From: Usnea hakonensis
Taxonomy: Eukaryota; Ascomycota; Lecanoromycetes; Lecanorales; Parmeliaceae
Assembly (NCBI GenBank): GCA_013423325.1
Contig: BLJB01000370.1
Location: forward strand, 1 to 54,959
Direction: 5' to 3'
DNA length: 54,959 nucleotides
Position 1 is the stretch's first letter; every line of letters begins with the position of its first letter. Made by a program: the position numbers and the translations under genes. The notes below the pieces were generated by a model that worked only from the letters and a program-made list of their open reading frames with translations, was not told the DNA's origin and made no database searches. Shown piece by piece: positions 22,931-33,655 of this stretch.

Positions 22931-24785
22931 ATGACGTGCAACGGCTCCTCCCTGCCATTCTACGAGCAGCCAATTCAAAAATCCGGACAACAACCGACCT
23001 CGATGCGACTGGCCATACACAGCAGCGCTCCGCCACAACAACCACATCCCCCTAGAGAACAATCGGACGAGCAGGGAGACCCTTTTCTCGTCCGATTTGC
23101 AGAAAATGATCCGACCAACCCACGCAATTTCAGTAGCCTTCATAAGGCTTGTCTAACTCTCCTACTAGGTCTTCTTGCCGTCGTTGGTTCCTTCGGCTCC
23201 TCGGTCGTGATCCCTGCCTCTAGTACTCTGGCTCGACATTTTAATATCAGTTCCGACGCAAGTATACTAACGGTCAGTCTGTACGTACTAGGATTCGCTA
23301 TCGGACCTTGCATATGGGCTCCGGTCAGCGAGGTCTACGGCCGCAAATGGTCAATGTTGCCCGCGCTCTCCATCCTCGCTTTATTCAGCATCGGAAGTGC
23401 GACGGGGACGAATGCCGTCAGCGTTTTCATCACTAGGTTCTTCGGTGGTGTTTTCGCGTCGGCTCCTATTTCAACCGTCTCGGCTGCCCTTGGCGACCTG
23501 TACCAACCGGAGAAAAGAGGAACTCCGGTTGCGTTTTACTCACTTTGTGTTTCTGGTGGTTCAACGATTGGCCCTTTAGTCGGCTCGGCACTTGTTGTCA
23601 ATCAGCACCTCGGATGGAGTTGTAAGTGAGCCTATATGAAAATCCTTGAGTTCCCCGAGCCACTTACCCTGCCGGCTCTAGGGACAGAATACGTGGAGGC
23701 CATTGTTGCAGGTGTGGTGGTCTTGATATCTTTGTTCCTTTTGCCGGAACTCTATCCCCCCGTCATACTTGGGCGGAAAGCTCTGAGGCTGCGAAACCAG
23801 ACGGGGGACAGTCGCTACTGGCATCCACACGAGAGGGAAAAGATGACCCTTAGCAACGTAGTGGTGAGACATTTTTCCCGTCCCCTTCGGTAATTACAAA
23901 ATTCTGCCAGTGTTAGACATCTCTCGCCAGCTGACTGGATGCCAGCATGCTGGTGACCGAACCGATGGTGACCTGCCTTGCGCTCTACGGTAAACACTCG
24001 AGCTCGGCCTTGTGTAGCATTCCTGAGCGACTGATTGGTTTTATCAGCGGCCTTTGTCTATGGCCTGGCTTATCTCTATCTTGTGGTCGTCCCGATTGTT
24101 TTCGAGGAGCATCGACACTGGGGCGTAGTCGCGTCCACATTGCCCTTTCTCGCCGTACTCGTCGGCATAGTTGCAGCTCTGTGTGTCAACATTGCGAATC
24201 AACCCATCTATGCAAAGGCGGTGGCGCGTAACCAGGGCCGTGCGGCACCCGAAGCCCGGCTACCGCCAATGATAATTGGTGGCGTACTCTTTGTTGCCGG
24301 AGTTTTCTGGTCAGTATGGTCGGGAAATGCGTCTTGTTCCCCCAACACGTTAACTGTCGCTCGGACAGGTTTGGCTGGACCGCTGCACCACAACATTCAT
24401 GGGTACTCCCAGTCATCGCATCGGCATTGATCGGAGCGGGGCTCAATATAGTTTTCCAGCAATGCATCAACTATCTTGTGGACGTCTATGGCCCGTACGC
24501 GGCCAGTGCCACAGCAGCAAATACATTTCTCCGCTCGCTGGCCGGATTCGCGCTGCCGTTGGCCGCGAGACCAATGTTCAATAATCTCGGCGTTCCGGTA
24601 GCCTCGAGTGTCCTAGGCGGAATCGGTTGCATCGCGTTACCGGTGCCGTAAATGAGGCCCTCCCATCTTCTTTCTTTTTTAATTGGATATGGGTGTGTTC
24701 ACTGACCCTCGCTAGATTTATACTGATGAGATACGGCCTACGACTGCGCAAAATGTCCAAGTTCGCGCCGGTACCCAAGGACTAG
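22931..24785 (+). CDS. MFS drug:H+ antiporter-type exporter (DHA1-like)
   Basis: Six exons (22931-23621, 23682-23889, 23946-23989, 24048-24309, 24369-24647, 24716-24785), all introns GT-AG of 56-68 nt, join in frame to 517 aa ending F-A-P-V-P-K-D. After a hydrophilic N-terminus of about 65 residues with the D-P-T-N-P-R-N-F motif, the protein shows two six-helix halves. The motif A-like loop is P-V-S-E-V-Y-G-R-K and a G-P-x-x-G-S motif lies near the end of exon 1. Known: this family exports toxic or self-made small molecules through the plasma membrane using the proton gradient. With the neighbouring enoyl reductase and CYP505 it may export a shared metabolite (inference). An internal Met at 23,003 is an alternative start. 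Confidence 0.9.
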
Positions 24786-25155
24786 GTAGTCATCACAGCA
24801 GGAGTGTTGGGCACCTGTGTCGGCCGTCAGTATGTACATACGGTGTAGACGATATGTGCGGCATATGATATACTGAACCAAGTCTTAGCCCAAATCAAGG
24901 CGAGAATCTCTCTTCAAAAAACCTCTTACCAGTAACATTTAAGCATATTCCACATTACATTCCACTATCGTCGCCGAACCTTGTTGCTACAACACAGGCC
25001 ATAATACAAGGCTATCATAATTCCATACCACCTCACCCCTTTTCATACATCATCTCAAAATTATACCCCAAAAGCCCAATCCCAAATGACGCACACCAAC
25101 CCCCAACCTATCCTATCCTATACTTAAACCGCCCTTTCCAACCCGATCCATACAG
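24786..25155. other. Gene-free spacer
   Basis: This is the 3' flank of the MFS gene. The stretch 25,040-25,140 is C/A-rich and otherwise featureless. Nothing else was recognised. Confidence 0.5.
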
Positions 25156-25452
25156 TTACTCCTCTCCTGGATGTCTCACTCGAGCAATAAGCGCCTCTTC
25201 AGCACTAAGGCGCGGCTTCGCAGGTTTCCGTGGCAAGATGAAGCGGTTACCCATCTGAGGAAAAGGGTGATAAATCTTCTCACATATAGGTACTCGGATA
25301 TGTTTATGGGAGCGGGATTTTGCCGTACCTTCGTGTTCGTCGCCCGGCCTATTATAGAGATGTCTTTTCCGGACACCCGTTTCTTCGGCCCTTCGGGCTA
25401 CTCCGTCGACATCTTCTAGGCTTGCGCCCTCATCGTCTGCCTCTGGCGATCC
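25156..25452 (-). pseudogene. Possible orphan 3' exon, 98 codons, no start codon
   Basis: The minus strand is open from 25,452 down to a TAA at 25,156-25,158 without an initiator. The translation is hydrophilic, with an acidic start (E-A-D-D-E-G) followed by basic and proline-rich segments (for example K-H-I-R-V-P and R-F-I-L-P-R-K-P). Such composition looks more like a real C-terminus than chance. A branch-like CTAAC at about 25,485-25,495 lies upstream. The dispersed repeat at 25,475-25,690 sits directly upstream, so the rest of the gene may have been cut off by it. I do not recognise the protein. Confidence 0.3.
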
Positions 25453-25474
25453 TTAATCCCTTCGATAATTTGCC

Positions 25475-25690
25475 ATAAGAGGACTGTGTTAGTGATACTA
25501 GATATCGCATATCCGCATTACTTGTTTCGGTGGTTTCAAGCATGGATTCGGAGCATAAATTCGATATATGGATTCGGTGCACAGGTATGGCGACAGCAAA
25601 GAAGAAGCAGGAGACAGTGAACCATAAGGAGTGCATAAATACTGCTGTCTGCACTGTGATTGCTCTTCAGTCGATTCGTCTCTTTCAGAG
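25475..25690. repeat. Dispersed repeat, copy 1 (second copy at 49,820-50,030)
   Basis: About 210 bp match the second copy at clearly above-chance identity. Shared blocks include a TATCGCATA...CGCATTACT segment, GTTTC(G/A)GTGGTTTCA, GGTGCACAGG, a TATA-like stretch around the A-T-A-C-T-G-C block, and CGATTC(G/A)TCTCTTTCAGA. Borders are approximate. The TATA-like centre and lack of coding capacity suggest a solo LTR or a non-autonomous element. Confidence 0.75.
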
Positions 25691-26163
25691 GCTCCTTCAG
25701 AAGCGTTACATTGCATATTTTGACTTTCGCACACCCACCCCTGCCTGTATATATGTATAGCTACGTTCACTCCAGGTCCATATCGAATAGATATGGAAGT
25801 CTTCGTAGCGCTGCGAACACGAGTCTGAACATACCTCTTTAGGGGCCACTGTTCGGTCTACCCATGGCAATAATATAGGCCAACCACTGTTGCAGCTCCC
25901 TCTCTGTGCATTGCATACGATTCGCATGGTTCGAATGTGACGAATGAAGCACTAATCTACAGTCCTGTAGAGTCCCACTCGTAAACTTGCGGTGGACGTC
26001 TCGAATGCGCGACGAAGTATGAAAGGTGTTGATTACACCCCTTGTGATTGGACTTGCTGCCTTGTCTAGCTCAGATAAGAATGCCCGCCCTGGTCTAAGA
26101 GGATCTGGATGCCTTTCTCATGATGGTCGTTTCAGACCTTTTGAGCCGTGAACTCAGCATACA
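25691..26163. other. Gene-free spacer
   Basis: No supported gene. A short hairpin (CCATATCGAATAGATATGG) lies at about 25,779-25,797. Small frames present have no domain features. Confidence 0.5.
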
Positions 26164-26430
26164 CTAATCGACAGCCTTACAGAGCTTTCGGAGAGTGTCT
26201 GCATTCAGACCTTTGTCGGCTGCCATTTTATCTAGCTCTTTCGTCTCCTCACTTTCGAAATTCGCAAGACTCTCAGCTATGCTGTCAAGCAGCTCGATTT
26301 CTTCGACAGTAAGCACCTTACCTACTTTAGCCACGCCTTCACCCTTGCCATCGTCACAATGGAGCAGATCTATCGACATTGGCGTGGGTGCTGGCGTTCC
26401 GTTAGGGGTTCTCTTAGTCGCCGGTCTGGT
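26164..26430 (-). CDS. Possible 3' exon of an unknown acidic protein
   Basis: The minus strand is open from about 26,430 to a stop at 26,164. It has an internal Met at 26,379 that would give 71 aa, and 17 further codons upstream in the same frame. The C-terminal part is strongly helical and acidic (V-E-E-I-E-L-L-D-S, F-E-S-E-E-T-K-E-L-D-K), preceded by a Thr/Pro-rich linker. An acceptor-like AACCAG lies at the upstream edge. A GC-type donor (GCAAGT) near 26,470 and a TTTCAG acceptor near 26,530 could define further exons, but I could not build a convincing start. Function unknown; it may be a broken gene. Confidence 0.35.
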   Translation of the reverse strand, partial: TRPATKRTPNGTPAPTPMSIDLLHCDDGKGEGVAKVGKVLTVEEIELLDSIAESLANFESEETKELDKMAADKGLNADTLRKLCKAVD

Positions 26431-27307
26431 TCAAGGCCAAGAAGACAATTGTGGACACACTTGCCGTGCGAGATACGAGCCACATGGGATGGATCGGCAA
26501 AGAGAATCATCGGTGGAAGCGTCGTCTTAGCCCCCTGAAAGTTGGGAATACATAGGTACAACCCAGGAAATTTTATGATGGGAAGCTATACGGAGTTATA
26601 TGTGGTCTGGATCTTTTGGTATTGTTGTTGTTGGAATTGATACTGTATCCAATCACTGCATAGGCTAGACGTCCTTATTCTAACGTGCTTGGCGTTTTTC
26701 GCACCATTCTTCTCTTATCAGCAAATTTTTCTGCTTCGTAGGGCAGAACGTTACTCTCACAGAACCGACGCCATCGTGTTGGTAGGCGGGTGGTCCTTGT
26801 GTCGTTTTCTTAGGAAATATTGTTAACCTTCAACCTTCCGGCATCTAAATCAAGAGACCAAGTCAACTCTAAGTATCGATGTTGTTACTTCTTTACATGA
26901 ACAGATTGAGGTGTTGCAGACGTAAAGCCTGGTATACCGGGAGTAGTAGCCGATGGGAGTGTTGCTGGCCTGGAAACCATATTCACCTCGATGATGTGTC
27001 TAAGGTACTCTACATATGTGTATATGGATACGTATCACGCTTGTTGAGGAGCGATTTAGAGAGCACCGTTAGGCTTTGCGGGAGCTGTCTGTGCGTGCCG
27101 ACCCTGAATTAAGCTTTTCCGGGGTCAGCGCTTTGGGCACGGGAAAAGCGGGTTGTAGGAATACCCCTGCTAGTACAATAGCGCGTTCGTCGCGTCACGT
27201 CACTGGATACATGAGTGAGTAAAGTAATTAAACAAAGCACTCGATCATCCATTCATTTGGATGATATTCCTTACTTCGGTCAATTGAACATCGGAATTGC
27301 ATTTGCC
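26431..27307. other. Gene-free spacer upstream of UNG1
   Basis: No supported gene. A 77-codon plus-strand frame at 26,879-27,112 is Cys/Leu/Arg-rich and looks random. The last 200 nt form the UNG1 promoter; no clear TATA was seen. Confidence 0.5.
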
Positions 27308-28499
27308 ATGGCTACCCCCCTTAAGCGTAAAGCTGGTGACATCGCAACCTCTACCGCCAAGAAACCAAAAGCCAATGCTACCATAACTTCCTTCTTCTCC
27401 TCACCTTCGAGCGCAGCAAAGCCAGCCGCCGTTCCTGCATCTACCGCCTCTTCGACCATTCCATCTTCTCCTGGTACTGTCATCGATGACGCTTCTCCAA
27501 AGCGTACCGAGTCCACAGCGGCAACGACGACTGCATCCATTTTCACCTCTACTGCTGCAGCTTCATCTTCGGCAGAACCGGCCGCCCCGGTACCCAAATT
27601 CGACAAGGCAAAATGGGTCGAGAAGCTCACGCCGGAGCAGAAAGATTTGCTAGCGCTAGAAATCGCTTCTCTGGATGAAAGCTGGCTGTCCCAGCTGAAG
27701 GATGAGGTTATTACCAAGGATTTTCTCGATTTGAAGCGTTTTCTGAAGAAAGAGCATGAGAGTGGGAAGAAGATCTTCCCGCCTGCTGCTGATGTGTATT
27801 CATGGTACGTCATGGCTATACTAAGCTCTGCTGTGCTGTTATACAATTTCGATTAACAAAGCTTGAGGTCCCGCCACACACCTCTCAATACAGTTAAATG
27901 CGTCATCCTCGGCCAAGATCCTTACCATGGTCCAAACCAAGCTCACGGTCTTTGCTTCTCCGTCCGCCCTCCCACCCCTGCGCCCCCATCCCTTGCAAAT
28001 ATCTATAAACTTCTCAAGAAAGAATACCCTGACAGCTTCGAACCTCCTCCTAAGAAAGGAGGTCTGCTCACCCCGTGGGCAGACCGTGGCGTATTGCTTC
28101 TCAATACGTGTCTGACGGTGAGAGCGCACGAGGCCAACAGTCATTCGAATCAAGGGTGGGAGAAGTTCACGCAAAAGGTCATTGATATTGTGGCGAAGAA
28201 AAGGACGAACGGCGTGGTATTCCTCGCATGGGGAAGCCCGGCGGCGAAGAGGGTTGCCAAATTGGATAAAGCGAGGCACTGCGTGCTGCAAAGCGTGCAT
28301 CCAAGTCCTCTGAGTGCGGCCAGAGGCTTTGTAAGTGCTCGATCTCGATCTGATTTCGAGCCAAAGGTTGCTAATCGACTTTTTCTAGTTTGATTGTGGG
28401 CATTTTCAGAAAACCAACGCGTGGTTAAAGCAGAGGTATGGGGAGGACGGTGCCATTGATTGGAATCTGGACGTCCCTCCGGAAAAGACTGGTGTCTAA
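27308..28499 (+). CDS. UNG1: Uracil-DNA glycosylase, family 1
   Basis: Three exons, 27308-27804, 27868-28330 and 28389-28499, give 356 aa. The first about 115 residues are a Ser/Thr/Ala-rich, probably disordered leader beginning MATPLKRKAGD, with a K-K-P-K cluster suggesting nuclear import and an I-T-S-F-F motif resembling a PCNA-binding box near residues 26-31. The catalytic domain has the water-activating motif GQDPYHGP (Asp183) and the leucine-loop motif HPSPLSAARGF (His310). The enzyme removes uracil from DNA and starts base-excision repair. Intron 1 uses donor GTACGT with acceptor at 27,867 (a GAG) or 27,861; the former restores the family Y-S-W-S-R. The frame stays open upstream to an ATG at 27,215, which would add 31 residues and could make a second, organelle-directed form. 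Confidence 0.95.
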
Positions 28500-28880
28500 G
28501 AGGAAAGGCTACGAGATGTGGGGGAGAATACAAGGTACTGCAATATCGCGCACAACGCAGCTCGATGGCGTAATATCTGTGTTACGTACCACCGGTACTC
28601 AGTGCTCTTATGTTTTCGTAAGATGTCTTATACTTCGAATCAAGTGGTATTTCCTACACCCCCCCAGGACCGCTAATAGGCTGGCTCGCTGGCACTGCTC
28701 TATGCGATAAGATAAGATAAGGCAATCTGATCCTTTATCTTAGTCTCGAACCTCGGAATGACGCACAAATTCTTTACTCTTTTCTCCACTCCAACAGTAA
28801 GGTACACAAGTCTTGGATGGCTGCAGTTCCTACAAGTTACTCCGACACTCGTTTTCCCGTCTGTTTCTTGTCTTTCCAAC
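28500..28880. other. Intergenic region between UNG1 and LYS9
   Basis: A short spacer containing UNG1 3' and LYS9 5' sequence. GATAAGATAAGATAAGG at about 28,707-28,723 gives three GATA sites, plausible for a GATA factor acting on an amino-acid biosynthesis gene (inference). No gene seen. Confidence 0.5.
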
Positions 28881-30643
28881 ATGACAGCCACAAAGATACT
28901 AGTGCTCGGGAGTGGAATGGTGGCTCGTCCTTGTGTCGAATATCTCGTAAGGAATTCTAATAATCAAGTCACAATTGGTGAACATCCTTGCTCTAATTAT
29001 GAGTGACCAAACCTTTACTTAATGCCAACAGCATGCCGAACTTTGTCTACGGCTCAAGGCCTCGCAACGAGCCTTCCTCGGACCACAGCCATCTCCCTCG
29101 ACGTTTCGAATTCCAACGCTCTTGACAAAGCCATCCAAGCTCACAGTCTCGTGATCTCCCTCGTCCCATATACCTACCATGCCGAAGTCATCAAGTTAGC
29201 CATCAAAAACAAGGCGAATGTTGTGACTACGAGTTACGTATCGCCTGCGATCAAAGAGCTAGAGAAAGCCGCAAAAGAGGCAGGGATCGTTGTCCTGAAT
29301 GAGGTGGGCGTAGATCCCGGAGTGGATCATCTATATGCAGTCCAGAAAATTGGAGAAATCCATGCCCAAGGCGGAAAGGTCTGTCTAGCTCTGTTTGGTT
29401 GATGATGTTACGTGGACTGACGGTTGAATATAAGATAGGTGAAGGAGTTCCACAGCTACTGCGGCGGCTTACCAGCGCTTGAATGCGCCAACAATCCCCT
29501 CGGGTTCAAATTTTCTTGGTCTCCGCGGGGCGCCATCATGTCGCAGATGAACTCGGCCTCGTTTATCCGCGACGGTAAACAAGTCGACATAGCTGCTAAG
29601 GATCTCATGGCTACTGCCAAGCCATACTTTGTTATGGATGGGTACGACTTTGTCGCCTACCCCAACCGCAACTCCGTCCCCTTTCGCGAATTTTATAAGA
29701 TCCCCGAAGCGGATACACTTGTGAGAGGGTCGCTGAGATTCGAAGGTAATCCAGCGTTCATCAAGGCGTTCGCGGATGCCGGATGGCTCGATGCTACTGA
29801 GAAGGAATGGTTGAAGCCGGGCATGACGTGGGCAGAAATCAGTCAGCATGTTACCGGTGCTCCCGATTCTAGTGAGAGGTATGTTTCTCGGTCCTGATCC
29901 ATCGTTGGAGACAAATTGAAATGTTTTCACACTAGCTCTCTTGTCGCAAGTCTGGTTGAGAAATGCAAGTTTCCGTCTGAGGCCGAGAGTGATCGCATTA
30001 CCTCGGGCATGCGTTACTTTGGTCTTTTCTTATCCGAAAAAGCAACCATACGTGGAGGTAATCTACTGGACACTCTATGTGGTCAACTGGAGAAGCTCTT
30101 GAGCTTTCAGCCTGGAGAACGAGATCTCGTGATGCTTCAGCATAAATTCGTTGTGGAATGGAAAGACGGCAAACAGGTTAGTGATACTCTTTGTTGCACA
30201 GTCTGTCAGAAGCTACGGCGCCCCATGGAGCTTCACTCCTACCTGATAGCTTGAATCGCCAAGGCACGGTCAAGTGTATTCTCTGGCGCACTCGGTTCCT
30301 TCCTTTACTATATGGATTTCGATGAGTCTTCAATATTGAGCCCACAGTTACTGCGACTTTTCCAGACGGACGACTTGGTACATTCTCGTAATTCAACTAA
30401 GCTAATCATTGCTCGCAGAACACCATCACTTCTACGCTTGAGCTCTTAGGAGATCCAAAGGGATACTCAGGCATGTCAAAATCAGTCGGCGTGACATGTG
30501 GTGTCGCAACCCAATTGCTGCTGGACGGTCTTCCTGCATTCAATACCCCAGGGATTCTCACGCCATATGAAAAGGAAATCTGTGATCCCATTAGAAAGTT
30601 GATAGAGTGCGAGGGAATCACAATGGTCGAGAAGACGGTATAA
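28881..30643 (+). CDS. LYS9: Saccharopine dehydrogenase (NADP+, L-glutamate-forming)
   Basis: Five exons (28881-28977, 29032-29378, 29439-29878, 29936-30176, 30419-30643) join in frame to 449 aa, the usual size of fungal saccharopine reductase. Seen: N-terminal Rossmann loop G-S-G-M-V-A at about residues 10-15; the segment N-E-V-G-V-D-P-G-V-D-H in exon 2; H-S-Y-C-G-G-L-P and N-P-L-G-F-K-F-S-W-S-P in exon 3; and the C-terminal G-V-T-C-G-V-A-T-Q-L-L-L-D-G with E-K-E-I-C-D-P-I in exon 5. The enzyme condenses aminoadipate semialdehyde with glutamate to saccharopine, the penultimate step of lysine synthesis by the fungal alpha-aminoadipate route. The first three introns are 54-60 nt; the last (30177-30418) is 242 nt. 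The ATG at 28,881 is chosen because family similarity begins there; an upstream in-frame ATG at 28,758 gives an unlikely leader. Confidence 0.95.
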
Positions 30644-31401
30644 TAATTCAAAGTGGAGCATTTGAGACATTTGAGCCCTTCCATAGGCAAGGTTGAAGCC
30701 ATTTCTCGATCGAGGGTATAAGGTACAATGTGCTGTGTGGATATGTCGCCAGTTCTGTGATTTATCTGGCCACAAGTCGGCCCGAAAAAGGGGTTGATTT
30801 GAGTGGACATGATGTAGAGTTTTATGAGAGAGCCTAGAAAGCCTTCCTCCTTTCCCCAATAGCTTGCAGTACTCTGTAATAAGCCTTTTGTCTCTGGTCG
30901 TAACAGTAATCCCAGCCCAGTGGCCACAATCTTAGGGCTGCGCTAAGATTGGGACGTTGACTTGGTACTGCTCGAGGGGCTACTCAATGAGCGCTCATGA
31001 GAGCAGCAAGTCTACCATGTCTCTCGCGACAATGGAGAAAGAGCTTCTGTTTTCCAAATAGAAGCGCATTGATGCTATTGCCAGAGGATTGGTACTCGTA
31101 CATACTGAATTCTGTCTTTGCGTATCATTGAAATCTAGCTCAGGGCTACGATATCCACATTTTTATAGATCCATCTGAGTATGAACTGCATACTTATCTT
31201 AAAGAGTATTCTTTGGGGGGACTAATGAAGATACCTTAATGTTCAAAAAGTTTGCTAATTTGACTTCTCATTCGAAAAATCAGTCATGACGTCGTCTCGA
31301 CATCACACCACCACTCCTTCCGCCAAAAACATCCACCCCCCGAACTCCCCTACAACCCCAATTTCCTCCCTAAATTCAACATCTTTACACAAATCACAAA
31401 A
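30644..31401. other. Gene-free spacer
   Basis: No supported gene. Minus-strand frames between 30,406 and 30,927 are antisense to the LYS9 end. The 100 nt before the next start are C/A-rich, as in many fungal 5' leaders. Confidence 0.5.
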
Positions 31402-31884
31402 ATGCCTACCAAGACCCCTGGCGGCTCCGGCGCCAGCGAGAAGTTCATGAAGCAACAAGCTGAAAGTACGAGTACCAGACCTCCAATCCCGCCACCACAT
31501 CTTCCATCGCTAAGCCAACACTACCGCAGAGCACGGCGAAGGTGCCTCCAACGCTAGCGGGCACACCGAAGGCAAGGCACCCGGCGAAGCACCCGTACGT
31601 TCCCCTCTACATCCCCCACTCCCGCCTTCCCAGGACAAGCACTATCCCGGCTTTCCGCAATTATTCAAGACAATCTGCTGGATACATGCAGTATCATAAA
31701 CAAAACGTTGAAATCCTCTGGCTGATCCCTTCCTTTCTCTTCGCGATAACTACAGGTAGCATCCGACTCGGGCCTCTCGACCGTCGGCATCGAAAAAGGG
31801 ACGAACCAACCCGGCGAGAAGGGGGATTTGGGACCCAAGGTGGACTCTATACCTGCTAGTTCGAAGGATACGAGGGGGGTTTGA
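31402..31884 (+). CDS. Small hydrophilic protein, 85 aa, three exons, unknown function
   Basis: Exons 31402-31465, 31530-31594 and 31756-31884 join in frame to 85 aa. Introns of 64 and 161 nt have good borders (GTACGA...CGCAG and GTACGT...TACAG). The protein begins MPTKTPGGSGASEKF, is rich in Gly, Ser, Lys, Glu and Pro, and has no hydrophobic segment, so it is probably disordered. The ATG context (ACAAAAATG) after a C/A-rich leader supports the start. Each exon is too short to stand out in a simple ORF scan. I do not recognise a family; hydrophilin-like or stress-linked roles would be guesses. Confidence 0.6.
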
Positions 31885-32869
31885 GGGATGTGAGGGGCTT
31901 TTACATATAAGATGCAGGGTCTTGTGGAGATGACGAGGTGTCATGTTACCACATGAGGTGTATATACAAAAGACAGCTTTCAGGAAACAACATCCCTCCC
32001 CTCCTCCCTCCTATCCAAAATACCCAGAGTCTCACCCCCCTGCCTCCTTTCCCCATTTCCTTACGCTCAGCCTCAACCTATATACAGACAGCAATCTCCC
32101 CGGACGAGCCAGGTCCCTTCTGACAAAGCACGCGATATGCACCTTTCTGTCCGAGGCGCGCAGCGGCACCAATCCGGAATTTACAAGCGCGGTCTCGCTC
32201 TGGAAGTTGAGCATGTAGCTGGCCCGATCGACGGCCTGGAGCACGTCGAGTCTGTGCCGATCGACCGGGTCGCGCGTGTGGGTGCTCGAGCTACGGTCGC
32301 GCCGAGTCAGACGCGGTGGGATTTGCAGATGTTGATGGTGTCTTGGTACGTGACTTTGACGTGTACGACTCTTGATTGCGTCTTGACGCACTAAGCATTG
32401 CAGATCTCCTTCGTAATCTGGTCGCAGTAAACCGTGCCGATGTCGACGGAGGTGGATAGATTGTCTAGGCTGTGCTGAGCACGAGCCACCGACGGTAAGT
32501 GGACGGAAAAATGAAGAGGATCTCGTCATCCTCTTCATGCTGCGCGAGATAATTTCGAGATAGCTGATTTCATCGCCATCGTATGCACACCCTTCGTCAA
32601 TATTAGACGGAGATATCACTAATTCTAAACTCTCTCGTGTTACTTTGGGTACGCTTCTTAGGACGTCTCGACGTCGGATATAAAATGGTCTCTTAAGTAC
32701 CTGTACTGAAAAATTTTCAGCCTCATCAACTTGAGGAAATCAACAATCTGCACTTCCAGCTGGCATTTGACCAATTTCCGCTCTTCCGTCATTGGTCACT
32801 TTCCCGGGCTTCGTGACAGCGACTAGCCATCTTGGAAAATAAGAACATTGACCCAAAATCTCTTACTCT
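31885..32869. other. Intergenic, ambiguous splice-like signals
   Basis: Long frames occur on both strands here (195 codons minus at 32,032-32,619; 85-91 codons plus at 31,943-32,394), none with a recognisable domain. A good intron-like GTACGT...CTAAG...TTGCAG lies on plus at 32,346-32,403, but splicing it gives an immediate stop in the longest frame. A spliced noncoding transcript or a broken gene is possible. I do not call a gene. Confidence 0.35.
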
Positions 32870-33655
32870 TCACGCCTCATCTATCCTTATCATTGACCTT
32901 TCTTCCCGTTCTTTTTCCCGTTCTTCTTCTTCCTTGGCTTCTTGCTCTTGCCGATGCCTGTATCCGTCTTCGAAGGGCTTGATTTCAACTCTGAATTTCT
33001 CTGCCACCCAGCGATCTAAGTGGGTTCGATAATGTACAAGTCGTCTAGAAGACTCTGCTTGGGCTTTGTCTTCAGCTCTGGATGGCATCGAGTCTTCTCC
33101 ATGGGCGAGTTCGTAGCGTAATTGGAAATGCCAGAATGCTCGGCGGATGCGGCTCAACTCATTCGACGAAGGGGGTCTTTCTGGCTGCTCGCTTGGTTTG
33201 ACGATACGAGTTTGAGCGAAATCCCGAACTAGGGTATTGATGTCTTCAGATATACTCGAAATGTCGCGAATGGCGGCAACGGGATCCGAGAAGCTCCGTA
33301 GATAATGGGGTTTCCCATCGCGTTCTCTTTCATCCGACCTGAGGAATTTGTAAATAAAGTTTTCTCTTTCTCCTTCGCTCGAAAAAAGACGCCTGGTCGT
33401 GCTGTGGTTTCGGACTGTCATGACAGCAATGATAACCCTAGAGAGCTCATGCATCCTGCCTGCTCTGACGACATTCGTAAAAATCTCTTTCTGAAAACCC
33501 TCGACGAAGCGGACACCTCTGTCGTTTACTACCAGAAGGGTCAATAGGCCATTGAATGAAGGCAAGTCTGGAATGTATGTTGTGATTTCGAGTAGTAGTT
33601 CGTTGGGAAGAGCGTCCAGGCTGCGACATCTCGGCTTTATGGTTTGATTGCTCAT
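32870..33655 (-). CDS. F-box-like protein, 261 aa, unknown target
   Basis: A single uninterrupted minus-strand frame of 261 codons. Residues about 12-30 (S-L-D-A-L-P-N-E-L-L-L-E-I) match the start of fungal F-box-like motifs, which bind Skp1 in SCF ubiquitin ligases. The middle part shows no known repeats. The C-terminus (about 235-255) is a very acidic/basic run (E-E-E-E-R-E-K-E-R-E-E-R), probably a coiled coil or disordered tail. The specific substrate is unknown. Such lineage-restricted F-box proteins are common in Pezizomycotina. Confidence 0.65.
   Translation of the reverse strand: MSNQTIKPRCRSLDALPNELLLEITTYIPDLPSFNGLLTLLVVNDRGVRFVEGFQKEIFTNVVRAGRMHELSRVIIAVMTVRNHSTTRRLFSSEGERENFIYKFLRSDERERDGKPHYLRSFSDPVAAIRDISSISEDINTLVRDFAQTRIVKPSEQPERPPSSNELSRIRRAFWHFQLRYELAHGEDSMPSRAEDKAQAESSRRLVHYRTHLDRWVAEKFRVEIKPFEDGYRHRQEQEAKEEEEREKEREERSMIRIDEA

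Noticed and set aside
26879..27112. 77-codon plus frame
   Set aside because: Random composition, no splice or promoter support.
32032..32619. 195-codon minus frame
   Set aside because: Arg/His-rich and opposite to other open frames; typical antisense artefact of GC-rich sequence, no domain.
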